Below the pieces are notes generated by a model. It did not search any database, was not told where the DNA came from, and saw only the letters and a program-made list of their open reading frames with translations. From Taibaiella helva (lineage in GTDB: Bacteria; Bacteroidota; Bacteroidia; Chitinophagales; Chitinophagaceae): a DNA stretch of 64,000 bases. Shown one piece after another: positions 43,218 to 51,936 of this stretch; within the stretch, counting starts at the first letter, position 1; each line of letters begins with the position of its first letter. The position numbers were made by a program, and so were the translations under genes. The stretch covers positions 248,001 through 312,000 of the forward strand of contig NZ_QUZZ01000003.1 of NCBI RefSeq assembly GCF_003545695.1. The letters run 5' to 3'.

Positions 43218-45308
43218 TTAGTATTTAACGATCTTAAATACGCCGCCGGTAATTGATGATCTGAGGTAATAGATACCCGCCGGTATGCCCGATAGGTCCG
43301 TTTCGACAATTGCTCCGGCCCTACCATCGGGGAGGGTCAGCTCACGCAGCAGGCTGCCGTTCATCTGGTACAGCTGGAGGCTGGCCGCCTGATGGCAATC
43401 TTTGTTGAGCCTTATCGTCAGGCTATGGTGTGTCGGATTGGGATAAACCGTAAGCAGATTGCTGATCTCTTCAGCCTGTGCTGCCGCGATGCCGTTAGCT
43501 GCTGCGGGTTTCAGGCCTGTGCCGTTGTTACGTAGCTTCACTACTACCGGAATATGATCCGAAGCGTCGTGCAACGCCGACACCAGCACCGAGTCATACA
43601 TGCCATAAGGCGGGATATTAAGCGCCTGGTTGAAGTGCAGGCCATCATTGCCAAATGCCTTGTAGGAATTGCTCACCACATCGAAGCCGCCGGGCTGCAC
43701 AATGGCACTGGAGAACAGCAGCATGTCGAAGCGGTCGTCCATACCACCGGTAGCGCCGCCGCCGAAAGCCGTGGTACGCGGTGATTGCGTATGGTAAGGC
43801 GCGTAAACCGCGTTGTTCCAGGTGCCGGTCATGTTCAGCACATCGTTGAACTTGCCCGTGGCATTGCTGCCGTCCTGCACCAGGTTCTGGTACGCAGCTT
43901 CATTGGCTGTATAGATATTAAAATCGCCGCATACCAGGAAGTATTTGCCGGGAGACATAGCGTTGGTTACGGCACGCAGGGTCTGGGTTTCCGCATCGCG
44001 CTGTGCGATGTCCGCAGCGGTATTACTGGCTTTCAGGTGAGCCGAATAGATGATGAGGGTATCGCCCGAAGCCAGGTGCTTCAGCATAAATTGGTTAATG
44101 TCGCGCAGCGAAGTATGGATAGGCGTATTGCTGATGAACTGGAAACGGGAGGTCCTGTAGAAGATGCCGTTGTCGCTGTCGGGGCCATCGGCAAAAGCAC
44201 CGGCACTATAGGCGGTTCCGGAGAAGTTGAGCACATTGTTGAGGAAGCTGGTGATGCCTGAGCTGTTGGATAATTCCTGTACGACAAGGATATCCGGCTG
44301 GGCGGCCTGTACGATCGTCCGGTAAGCCGGCTCTCTCAGCGCTGCAGTGCTTCCGGGATAATTCAGCAGGTTGTAGGTCATTACCGTAAACTCAGGGCTG
44401 CTGCCGGTTGTGGTAATGGTATCGGTTATCCAATTGGAGATATTGCCATTGCCGCAGTCGCTGCGCAGGTGGAAATAATAGGTTGTGCCGGGCATAAGGC
44501 CATTGGCGGTATAGCTGGTGCTGCTGGTTGCGGCGCCGCTGGCGGGATTGCCGGGATCGGTATTGATCGCGTAATCGTAGCTGCCGGCAGAGTCTACAGT
44601 AGCCCAGCTGAATGCAGCCGATGTATCAGTAATGCTGCCTGAGCTTACAACCGGCCGGGCGCAGGTGTTTGCCGTGCTGGTGATCGATATATCGTCGACA
44701 GAAATATTGTCCCTGTTGCCGCTCAGGCTGCTGGATTCCCAATAGATCCAGCGCAGCTGAACCACGGGCTGATTCTCGGCGGTTACCGGCAGGGTTTCGC
44801 TAAGTAAAGGAGACACATCCCCGTTCACTTTGCCATTGCTGGTATAAGTGGTGGTCGTGCCGAGATTGGTGAAGTTGCCGGTAGTGCCGATACGGTACTG
44901 GAGGGCAATGCTGTTGCTGCGGGAAGCCTGGTTGTTAATGGTCTTACAGAGCCAGGAAACATTGACGTGGTTGAGCCCTGTGGTGTTGATCGCTACCACC
45001 AGCGCACCGGCCGATACGGTACCCGTCGACAGGATGCCGATACCATCATTACCCAGGTAGTACCAGCCGCCGGTGACGCCGGTAGGAGAATTGCCCGCTG
45101 TAGCCAGGTCGCCTACTGCAGGCAATGTGGTACGGGATGAAGGTATCGTATTAAAGCGGTGTACTGCCACGCCGGCCGGCAAAGTAGCGCTGCTTTGGCT
45201 GCTAAGGCTGAAGGGAAGGTTTACGGCCGCAGGATTGGTCTGGGCGGCAAGCGGCGTCATGCCGCTCAGGGTCAGGGCTGCGAGGAGCCCTTTGTAGCGT
45301 TGGTGCAT
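43218..45308 (-). CDS. Exported endonuclease/exonuclease/phosphatase-fold hydrolase with FN3 and T9SS type A domains
   Basis: 696 residues. A signal peptide (to ...GMTPLAAQ) is followed by a beta-sandwich region (~25-210), a fibronectin type III module (~215-300; CARPVVSSGSITDTSAAFSW ... GLMPGTTYYFHLRSDCG), and a DNase I-like catalytic domain (~305-590): VMTYNLLNY, ILVVQELSN, YSAHLKASN, FLVCGDFNIY, GGMDDRFDMLLFS and SDHIPVVVKL. The C-terminus (LLTVYPNPTHHSLTIRL ... GIYYLRSS) is a type A T9SS sorting domain. Likely a secreted nuclease or phosphodiesterase for nutrient scavenging; substrate not determinable. Confidence 0.88.
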   Translation of the reverse strand: MHQRYKGLLAALTLSGMTPLAAQTNPAAVNLPFSLSSQSSATLPAGVAVHRFNTIPSSRTTLPAVGDLATAGNSPTGVTGGWYYLGNDGIGILSTGTVSAGALVVAINTTGLNHVNVSWLCKTINNQASRSNSIALQYRIGTTGNFTNLGTTTTYTSNGKVNGDVSPLLSETLPVTAENQPVVQLRWIYWESSSLSGNRDNISVDDISITSTANTCARPVVSSGSITDTSAAFSWATVDSAGSYDYAINTDPGNPASGAATSSTSYTANGLMPGTTYYFHLRSDCGNGNISNWITDTITTTGSSPEFTVMTYNLLNYPGSTAALREPAYRTIVQAAQPDILVVQELSNSSGITSFLNNVLNFSGTAYSAGAFADGPDSDNGIFYRTSRFQFISNTPIHTSLRDINQFMLKHLASGDTLIIYSAHLKASNTAADIAQRDAETQTLRAVTNAMSPGKYFLVCGDFNIYTANEAAYQNLVQDGSNATGKFNDVLNMTGTWNNAVYAPYHTQSPRTTAFGGGATGGMDDRFDMLLFSSAIVQPGGFDVVSNSYKAFGNDGLHFNQALNIPPYGMYDSVLVSALHDASDHIPVVVKLRNNGTGLKPAAANGIAAAQAEEISNLLTVYPNPTHHSLTIRLNKDCHQAASLQLYQMNGSLLRELTLPDGRAGAIVETDLSGIPAGIYYLRSSITGGVFKIVKY

Positions 45309-45414
45309 ATAGCTGGTTTTGGTGAACGTTTACTGGTCACAAAAACGAGCGGCCTTATTATGCGTTAATGAAGGCAGGATTATGATACCATTAAATCTCT
45401 GTAGGGGAAAAGAT

Positions 45415-45441
45415 GAGGGCTGTCTCACTGGGACAGCCCTC
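45415..45441 (-). terminator. Terminator of the GAF-protein gene
   Basis: Stem GAGGGCTGTC (45415-45424) / GACAGCCCTC (45432-45441), 7-base loop. On the minus strand it is followed by ATCTTTTCCCC. Downstream of the gene ending at 45470. Confidence 0.75.
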
Positions 45442-45469
45442 GTAAGAATATACAGGAAACAGATGCTGC

Positions 45470-47830
45470 TTATCCTGCAGCAGGCTCGTGGCAAACAACA
45501 CCTATGCGCAGCGCCTTAAGGCCGCTAAGCCCCTGCAGGTCTTCGAGCTCAAGCTCTTCCAGCTGCGGCGCCAGCATGCCGGTGTCCTGGAGGTACCCGA
45601 TGTAGGGCCGATAGTCGGCCACATCCTTTTCATGAAAATAGATCAGCGCAATGGTCCCCGGTTGTGTAAGCCGCTCCCTGGTATGTCTTATGTGTACTTT
45701 GTCGATGCGCTTTTTGATCATCTGGTAGCGTATGTTGTAGGCGCCTTCTACATCAAACTTACGTTCATCGGCGCGGAAGCTGATGTCGATCGGCTGGTTG
45801 TGCACAAAGATCAGCTGGGTGGTTTGCAGCGGTTTCTTCATTTCCTGCAGCAGGCTGTGGCTCAGCCGCGCCACCTCAGCCATAGAAGAGAGCTGCCACA
45901 GGCGCAGGTTTTTCAGGTGAAAATGATCGAAAGGTTTTTCCGGCGCAATGCTCTGGCCGATGTAGATATCGTATTCGATGCCGTCGGTCCTGAACTTTTC
46001 AAAATAGCAGGGATAAGATTGCTGCAGCTGTTCTTTACCGGCCTCAAAATAATTGTTGACCGTGTGCGTGATCAGCTGCATCGAACGTTCCAGCTCCTGC
46101 TGGTGCTGGTGTACTGCACCTTCTTCAGGGTCCATAGCCTGGAGATAGTCACCTATGATAGCGCCGGTCTCCGGCCTTTGCCGGAAAAGGTGCATAAGGT
46201 AATCGCGGGTCTGCTCGTTGAGAAAATAGCTCAGGCTGTTTTCTTCGTTGCTGCTGAACGTGCCGCTCTGCAAGGTTTCCTGCCATTTCTGGCAATGGTA
46301 GCTGATCTCCTGCATCAGCGACGACTGGTCGAAAGGCTTTAGCGCAGCCAGAGTATCCTGCAGCAGCAGCAGGTGATGATCCAGGTCGGCCCTAATAGCG
46401 GCATTCCTTTCCAACGTGGAGTTGCGGATATCGATCGCACCGTACAGGGGATAGACCTCCTTGAAATGGATATTCTCCATTGTCGCAGGCAGGTGCTTTT
46501 TTTTCTGATGCAGGTAATGCCAGGCGGCTTCGTTAAATTTCCATTGTACTGCCGGTTGTATCGAAGTGAACTTCTCTTTAATGATCTGGTCCAGCTCCGA
46601 ATTGAATTCATCGATATAGATCTGGAGCAGCTGGGCCAGGGGAGGCAGCACAGGATCCAGCATCGCCAGCATTTTCTCATCGAATTGCTCGTCCATCCAG
46701 GTATGCATGCCCAGTACGCCTACCAGCGTTTTGTTGTAGAACAAAGGTATCAGCACCAGCGAGCGTACACCTGCGCGACGGAAGGCGTCCAGGAAGCCGA
46801 TCTGCATTTCGCTTTCCCCATGGATATCGGGCGAGAAAAAAGAGATCGGGTTGGCAGCATAGCCTTCCGCCTGCTTGCGGAAAGCATCAGGGGACAAGGT
46901 GTGCTCGCCCCATACGGAAAACAGGATACCGTTGCCGGCTTTCTCGTAGCCATATACGGCCTGGTTGTTCACCCTTACAAAGGGAAAGAGATCAAACTCC
47001 ATACGGTTGTTCTGCACCAGGGTCTTCAGCGAGCGGATCACATCCTGGTAATGATCGGTCGTGTTGCCGTCGCTACGCTGGAAGCGGATCCGCTGTATGT
47101 TTTCCACTGCCATTTGTGCGGTAACATCGCTGATCGTCACCACGGCAAACCCCCGCAGCCGGAAAAGGGAAAGGGGGAGCACCTGTTCCAGCTGCTCATG
47201 TCCGCCCGCTTCGGTAAAATAGGTATAGAGCTCGCGGAAGCTGAGGACGGGCAAAGGCCCCAGCGCGCTCACTTCTATAAAGTCGACATTGACATGCACC
47301 TGGTTGTAGCGGAGCAGGCCGGTATCGGGGTGGGTCCATGCCTGGTATTGCTCGATCTTAACCGGGATCTGGAAATTATACAACCGCTGCAGGATAAGCG
47401 CATAGATCACATGCATGCGCTCCTTATGGTATTGCTCGGGCGCTTTGGGCAAGGCATAAACAGTGGCGTCGGACGGCCTGTGATTCAGCACGGAATATAG
47501 CAGGTCGGTGCCGTAAAATATCTCCGGCCGCAGCGGAGCGCTCAGGCCCCAGGCGAGGTTCTGCTCCGAAAATAGTGCTGGCGAAAGGCTGGCATAAATA
47601 TACTCGCAGAAATCGCTGTAGCGATGCGCTTCTGCAACGGGAATATCACCCTGAGGTATTTCTTTTGCATAAAAATAATCCAGGATGGTTTGGTAAAAAG
47701 AGGTCTTCAGCGTACGCTCTTCCCTGATGCGTTGTTCCAGGAAGCGGATAAAAGGCATGAAGGAAATGGCCGTGTCCATCTTCAGCTCTTTCGATCTGCC
47801 ATCCGAAAGGTCCATCGACAGATTTTTCAT
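45470..47830 (-). CDS. GAF-domain protein of unknown function with a cyclase-like motif
   Basis: 786 residues, no signal peptide or clear membrane helix. A long N-terminal region (~1-300) without known motifs precedes a GAF-like segment (~310-420; FSVWGEHTLSPDAFRKQAEG ... SLVLIPLFYNKTLVGVLGMHTW). After it comes YPLYGAIDIRNSTLERNAAI (~475), which resembles the metal-binding 'DIRGST' start of class III nucleotidyl cyclases, but no matching later cyclase motifs are obvious. The C-terminal half is helical and charged. A soluble sensor or signalling protein is plausible. Own -7 box (CAAATATA on plus, 47861-47868) and terminator. Confidence 0.65.
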   Translation of the reverse strand: MKNLSMDLSDGRSKELKMDTAISFMPFIRFLEQRIREERTLKTSFYQTILDYFYAKEIPQGDIPVAEAHRYSDFCEYIYASLSPALFSEQNLAWGLSAPLRPEIFYGTDLLYSVLNHRPSDATVYALPKAPEQYHKERMHVIYALILQRLYNFQIPVKIEQYQAWTHPDTGLLRYNQVHVNVDFIEVSALGPLPVLSFRELYTYFTEAGGHEQLEQVLPLSLFRLRGFAVVTISDVTAQMAVENIQRIRFQRSDGNTTDHYQDVIRSLKTLVQNNRMEFDLFPFVRVNNQAVYGYEKAGNGILFSVWGEHTLSPDAFRKQAEGYAANPISFFSPDIHGESEMQIGFLDAFRRAGVRSLVLIPLFYNKTLVGVLGMHTWMDEQFDEKMLAMLDPVLPPLAQLLQIYIDEFNSELDQIIKEKFTSIQPAVQWKFNEAAWHYLHQKKKHLPATMENIHFKEVYPLYGAIDIRNSTLERNAAIRADLDHHLLLLQDTLAALKPFDQSSLMQEISYHCQKWQETLQSGTFSSNEENSLSYFLNEQTRDYLMHLFRQRPETGAIIGDYLQAMDPEEGAVHQHQQELERSMQLITHTVNNYFEAGKEQLQQSYPCYFEKFRTDGIEYDIYIGQSIAPEKPFDHFHLKNLRLWQLSSMAEVARLSHSLLQEMKKPLQTTQLIFVHNQPIDISFRADERKFDVEGAYNIRYQMIKKRIDKVHIRHTRERLTQPGTIALIYFHEKDVADYRPYIGYLQDTGMLAPQLEELELEDLQGLSGLKALRIGVVCHEPAAG

Positions 47831-47860
47831 ACTTGTGGTTAATCGTTACTTGGTTTGGCT

Positions 47861-47868
47861 CAAATATA
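47861..47868 (-). promoter_or_regulatory. -7 box of the GAF-protein gene
   Basis: The minus strand reads TATATTTG, matching TAnnTTTG, 30 bases before the ATG at 47830. No TTTG at -33. Confidence 0.45.
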
Positions 47869-48083
47869 GGCAGATAATCATATATTGTCTAGCGTGTTTC
47901 GGTTAAAGGAATGCATAAAGCGGTTTATTCCCGGTATTTTCCGTGAAGGCGCTGATGGGCCGCATTGCCGGTTTATTGCATACAGGTAATACCCTGAAAC
48001 TTTTACTGATTTTCTCCTTTTTCTTTCTCCCGGGCGCAGCCTACTTTTGGGTCTATTGTTAACCAAAAACCAAACACCTAACA

Positions 48084-48521
48084 ATGAAGTACTTATTCTC
48101 CCTTTTGTTGCTGAGTTGCCTCAGCTTCGGCGCCATGGCTCAGGCCGGATCTCTCCAGGTAAGGAACAATTCCGGTTGCTGGGCACACTATTTTGTCATG
48201 GGCGGCCCTGGTTGCAGCCTTTCCGTATTTGGTACAGTGGTGTCCATAGCTCCCGGCGCCACCGTTACTTATACCAGCCCTTCTATGGTTCCCGGTTTCC
48301 CTGGTGGCGTTCCCTTTATCCTGGGCGCTGGGTTGAACAACAGTCCAGCCAGCTGCAGCGGTTTTGCTATAGGCCGCGTAGGTGAAGCCTGCACCGGTAT
48401 GCTGTCTGGCTGGGGACCTTATGCCTCTACCACACCCAACTGCGCTCCCTGCGGTAACATCACGGCTACCTGGGTGCCAGCTCCCGGTGTCGGCGGTATG
48501 GCACGGTTGATCTTTAACTAA
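48084..48521 (+). CDS. Small exported Cys-containing protein of unknown function
   Basis: 145 residues. Clear signal peptide MKYLFSLLLLSCLSFGAMAQA, then a ~124-residue Gly/Pro/Ser-rich mature protein with six cysteines (SGCW, PGCS, ASCS, EACT, NCAPC), an even number that would allow three disulfides. The pattern LQVRNNSGCWAHYFVM and ATWVPAPG suggest a beta-sandwich. No family recognised and no T9SS sorting signal. Stands alone with its own terminator. Confidence 0.65.
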   Translation: MKYLFSLLLLSCLSFGAMAQAGSLQVRNNSGCWAHYFVMGGPGCSLSVFGTVVSIAPGATVTYTSPSMVPGFPGGVPFILGAGLNNSPASCSGFAIGRVGEACTGMLSGWGPYASTTPNCAPCGNITATWVPAPGVGGMARLIFN

Positions 48522-48548
48522 GTATTGTTTTATTGGTTCTATACTACG

Positions 48549-48580
48549 GCCACCGGTGTCTACCGGTGGCTTACTTTTTT
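48549..48580 (+). terminator. Terminator of the small exported protein gene
   Basis: Perfect 9-bp stem GCCACCGGT (48549-48557) / ACCGGTGGC (48562-48570), GTCT loop, then TTACTTTTTT. Confidence 0.9.
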
Positions 48581-49179
48581 GAATAAGCCCAGTAAGCCGT
48601 TATGTCCCGTCAGCCTGCTGTGCAGGTGTGGAGCATGCTCAGCCATAAGCATTGACGGTGCGGGAATTCCCTCCTTCCTGCGGTGATGCCGGATCAAGCA
48701 GAAAATCCGGGGGATTACAGGAGGTGTACGGAACGAGGTTATGAGGCCTTCAATCATTACGAAAGGACAAGATACCACGGGCCCGACAGGCGGGACCGCT
48801 TATACTCCCATCCTGATCCTATAAGACAAGAAAGGTTTGCAGATGATCCTGTAGCTATCCGCGCTATAGGGCTTCGTAGGAGCCGAATGTTTGTAGCGCC
48901 AATATAAACAAACATAAATTGCTCCGTAGGAGCAAAACCAGGTAGCTAAGATGAATATGCATCCAGCCGCGGTTCAGGCCATTGCCCGTCCCGACCGGTC
49001 CGGCTGTGCGGTTGCGGTACAAGCTCATCCATAAGCCTGAAGCGTTTCATTCTCTGGGTTCAGAACCATGCCCCCGATTTTCCTCAGGACACACCAATAT
49101 TGTATCCCCTAACTTTTCCGCTTGATCCGTGATGCCGTGGCTGCCGGAGAAGAGATTGATAACTTCCTGCGCGGGAGCC
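48581..49179. other. Gene-free stretch with REP-like element
   Basis: About 600 bases without a credible gene on either strand; open frames of up to ~75 codons look random. Apart from the inverted pair at 48871-48933 nothing was recognised. It could be a decayed gene, but no family resemblance was found. Confidence 0.5.
48871..48933. repeat. REP-like inverted pair with GCTCCGTAGGAGC units
   Basis: GCTTCGTAGGAGC (48871-48883) and GCTCCGTAGGAGC (48921-48933) differ by one base, and the second is itself a GCTCC-GTA-GGAGC palindrome. Between them ATGTTTGT (48887-48894) and ACAAACAT (48908-48915) form an inner inverted repeat. The whole is two palindromic units in opposite orientation around a central spacer, the layout of a bacterial interspersed mosaic (REP pair). 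Confidence 0.65.
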
Positions 49180-49215
49180 GGAAAAAGAACAGCGGCTGCC
49201 TCAGGCAGCCGCTGT
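49180..49215 (-). terminator. Terminator of the epimerase gene
   Basis: Stem ACAGCGGCTGC (49189-49199) / GCAGCCGCTGT (49205-49215), 5-base loop. The minus strand continues TTCTTTTTC. Follows the stop at 49242. Confidence 0.85.
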
Positions 49216-49241
49216 AATATTATTCTTCAGGCAGGATCGTA

Positions 49242-51182
49242 TCAGGACTTATTGCCATTGGCATCCAGTTTCTGGTAAATGGAATTGTTGCTGATGAATT
49301 CAGGAACGATCTCTTTCATTTTGCTTACCGTCTCCATCAGGAAATGCTTCTGTGCGAGATCGATCAGGTCGTCCACCTGTGTATACACCGAAGCAAAATC
49401 ATATTCCCTTACAGTAGCGATCATGATCTTTTCGTGATAGGTGGGCATAGTGTTTTCCGCATTGTTGAGCAGCTCTTCATACAGCTTTTCACCAGGGCGC
49501 AGGCCGCTGTAGCTGATGTGGATGTCACGGTCAGGCTCTTTGCCGGCCAGTCGTATCATCTTCCTGGCCAGGTCCACGATCTTCACAGGGCTGCCCATGT
49601 CGAATACGAAAATTTCGCCGCCTTTACCCATGGCGCCTGCTTCCAGCACCAGCTGGCAGGCTTCGGGTATGGTCATGAAGTAGCGGGTGATCTCGGGATG
49701 GGTTACTGTAATCGGGCCGCCTTCTTCCAGCTGCTTTTTAAATCGCGGGATTACAGAACCGTTGGAACCCAGCACATTGCCGAAACGCGTGGTAATAAAT
49801 TTGGTATTGCGCATGGGCAGGTTGCCGTTGCCCGGGTTGAGCGACGACTTACCCGAGCGGGAAATGTATTTATAATAGGATTGGATAAAGATCTCCGAGA
49901 TACGTTTGGAAGCGCCCATCACATTGGTAGGATTCACAGCCTTGTCTGTAGAGACCATAACGAACTTCTCCACGCTATAGCTGACAGACAGCTCAGCGAG
50001 TATTTTGGTTCCCAGCACATTGTTTACAATCGCAGCGGAAGGATGCTCTTCCATCAGCGGCACATGCTTGTATGCAGCGGCGTGGTAAACAATATCGGGT
50101 GCATAAATTTCAAAAATCTGCTCCATACGCACACGGTCACAGATGTCGCCGATAAACGTTTTTACCCGCGCATCTTCGGGCAGCGACAGACGCAGCTCGT
50201 GCAGGGGCGTCTCTGCCATGTCGCAGGCGATGATAATGGCCGGATTGTATTGCAATAGCTGCCGTACAATCTCGCTGCCGATAGAACCCGCAGCGCCGGT
50301 CACCAGCACCTTTTTGTTGCGGATTTCTGTACCGACCTGCTCATTCTTGATCTTGATCACATCCCTTTCCAGCAATTGCTCGATATTCACATCTTTAAGC
50401 TGGTCTGCCTGAAGCGTATTGTTGATCCACTTTTCGCTGGAAGGCACCTGCTGTATCCTGAGGTTCAGCTCAAGGCAAATATCCACCAGATCGTTAAGAC
50501 GCTGCTTGCGGATATAGGGATCGGCAATAATGAGCAGCTCAAGGCCTTCTCTTTTCAGGCGCTCAAGACTGGCTTTATTGGCCCTTACCACTGAAGTTGT
50601 TTCAATGATCTTGCCGATAAGGCGCTCGTTATCTTCCAGGAACGCCATGATCTTGATCTCGGAACGTTGGTTGTCGGAGATCATTTTTTTGGCCAGCAAG
50701 CCCTCGTAGCCGGCACTGAAAAGCGCTGCTTTAATCGTTTTCTTCCTGACCGAGAAAAGGTAATGGAATATCCGCTTGACAAAAAGCCGGTAGATAATCA
50801 GCAGGAAGTTGATGCTGAGGTAATAAATGAATAATACCGAAGTGGGGAACAGTGCTGCCGCCGGTACGCCCTCTGTCTTGGGGTAAATATTCTCGATCAA
50901 GAGAAAAATAAGACATACGATAGTGTTTACCGAGAGAATACGGCCGGTGTCTTCTACCGAAGTATAGCGCACGATACCGGCGTAGGTTTTGAAGGCAACC
51001 AGCAGGCAGGCGTTAACAGCAATGGTGATACTCAGGATTTTAAAAAGAGGATAATGGTCAATTTCTTTCAGGTTGAAATTCATCCGCAGCAGGAAGGCCA
51101 TGGACATGGCAACAACACAACAGCATAAATCCAAAAGAAATATAATCCATCTGGGCGCGAGACGTATTCTTTGAGTGGCCAT
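49242..51182 (-). CDS. Membrane-bound UDP-sugar 4,6-dehydratase/epimerase (PglF/CapD/FlaA1 type)
   Basis: 646 residues. Four N-terminal transmembrane helices (~10-130), a CoA_binding_3-like domain (~145-270; AALFSAGYEGLLAKKMISDN), then an extended SDR domain with GAAGSIGSEIVRQLL (~297), FIGDICDRVRMEQIF, YHAAAYKHVPLMEEHP, and the STDKAVNPTNVMGASKR catalytic stretch (Met in the Tyr position, as in PglF-type dehydratases). It modifies a UDP-HexNAc to a 4-keto-6-deoxy sugar for capsule or glycoprotein glycans. Divergent from the low-molecular-weight tyrosine phosphatase gene, a pairing typical of capsule loci. Confidence 0.92.
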   Translation of the reverse strand: MATQRIRLAPRWIIFLLDLCCCVVAMSMAFLLRMNFNLKEIDHYPLFKILSITIAVNACLLVAFKTYAGIVRYTSVEDTGRILSVNTIVCLIFLLIENIYPKTEGVPAAALFPTSVLFIYYLSINFLLIIYRLFVKRIFHYLFSVRKKTIKAALFSAGYEGLLAKKMISDNQRSEIKIMAFLEDNERLIGKIIETTSVVRANKASLERLKREGLELLIIADPYIRKQRLNDLVDICLELNLRIQQVPSSEKWINNTLQADQLKDVNIEQLLERDVIKIKNEQVGTEIRNKKVLVTGAAGSIGSEIVRQLLQYNPAIIIACDMAETPLHELRLSLPEDARVKTFIGDICDRVRMEQIFEIYAPDIVYHAAAYKHVPLMEEHPSAAIVNNVLGTKILAELSVSYSVEKFVMVSTDKAVNPTNVMGASKRISEIFIQSYYKYISRSGKSSLNPGNGNLPMRNTKFITTRFGNVLGSNGSVIPRFKKQLEEGGPITVTHPEITRYFMTIPEACQLVLEAGAMGKGGEIFVFDMGSPVKIVDLARKMIRLAGKEPDRDIHISYSGLRPGEKLYEELLNNAENTMPTYHEKIMIATVREYDFASVYTQVDDLIDLAQKHFLMETVSKMKEIVPEFISNNSIYQKLDANGNKS

Positions 51183-51216
51183 AAGGAATCAGTCCGGGGG
51201 TTTATAGAGGCTATTG

Positions 51217-51250
51217 CAAAAGTATAAATAAAATCTGATTAAATACCAAA
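51217..51250 (-). promoter_or_regulatory. Promoter of the epimerase gene
   Basis: On the minus strand TTTG (51247-51250) is followed after 22 bases by TACTTTTG (51217-51224), then the ATG at 51182. Spacing is slightly long for the Bacteroidota consensus. Confidence 0.5.
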
Positions 51251-51342
51251 TAAATTACGATAATTTAAATTTTTGATTTATACTTCCTTAACGCCTCTGA
51301 GAATATTTTTATTGGCTTCGAGAAAAATTTGTCCTGTTGCAC

Positions 51343-51350
51343 TAGTTTTG
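51343..51350 (+). promoter_or_regulatory. Candidate -7 box of the tyrosine phosphatase-hisS unit
   Basis: TAGTTTTG matches TAnnTTTG, 95 bases before ATG 51445. No well-placed -33 TTTG. Confidence 0.35.
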
Positions 51351-51444
51351 CAGGCAGGTAATCTGGTTTGCAGCTTTTAGACGCAAAAAAAGCGAATTGC
51401 CTTGGTACTTCAATTAAGAATTTTTGTTAAAAAATAATTTTCTC

Positions 51445-51927
51445 ATGCGTATACTCATGGTTTGCCTTGGTAACATCTGCCGGTCGCCTATAGCCGAAGG
51501 GGTGATGCGTACCCTGGTTAACCGGAGCAACCTGGATTGGAGGGTTGATTCGGCTGGTACAGAAAGTTACCATATCGGCGAGCCGCCGCATAGCTACTCT
51601 CAAAAAATATGCCAGAAAAACGGGATAGACATTTCTCAACAAAAAGCCCGGAAATTTGTTGCGGCTGATCTGGAAAATTTTGATCTTATTTATGTTATGG
51701 CCCGCGATGTGATGGAATCGGTGAAGCATATTGCCGGATCTGCCTTCGACGCCCGCAAAGTGATCCTCTTCCTGGAAGAAAGCCACCCCGGTAGCGGCCG
51801 TTCCGTACCCGATCCCTGGTACGGGCCCGAAGCAGGTTATAGCGAAGTATTCGACATGATCCACCATACCTGCTCGGTTATCCTGGAAAAATACAGGACC
51901 AGGACTTCCGCAGACCTTTTATTATAA
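51445..51927 (+). CDS. Low-molecular-weight protein-tyrosine phosphatase
   Basis: 160 residues from ATG 51445 (MRILMVCLGNICRSPIAEGVM); the longer frame starts at a TTG and adds seven unconserved residues. P-loop CLGNICRS (CX5R, nucleophile Cys7) at the N-terminus and general acid in PDPWYG (~125). It removes phosphate from tyrosine residues, often on capsule-export kinases. It sits divergently beside a PglF/CapD-type gene and nine bases upstream of hisS, with which it is probably cotranscribed. No tyrosine kinase is in the window. Confidence 0.92.
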   Translation: MRILMVCLGNICRSPIAEGVMRTLVNRSNLDWRVDSAGTESYHIGEPPHSYSQKICQKNGIDISQQKARKFVAADLENFDLIYVMARDVMESVKHIAGSAFDARKVILFLEESHPGSGRSVPDPWYGPEAGYSEVFDMIHHTCSVILEKYRTRTSADLLL

Positions 51928-51936
51928 TAAGCAAAC

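Noticed and set aside
48683-48907. 74-codon open frame in the gene-free stretch
   Set aside because: Composition looks random and it runs into the REP-like element; no family match.
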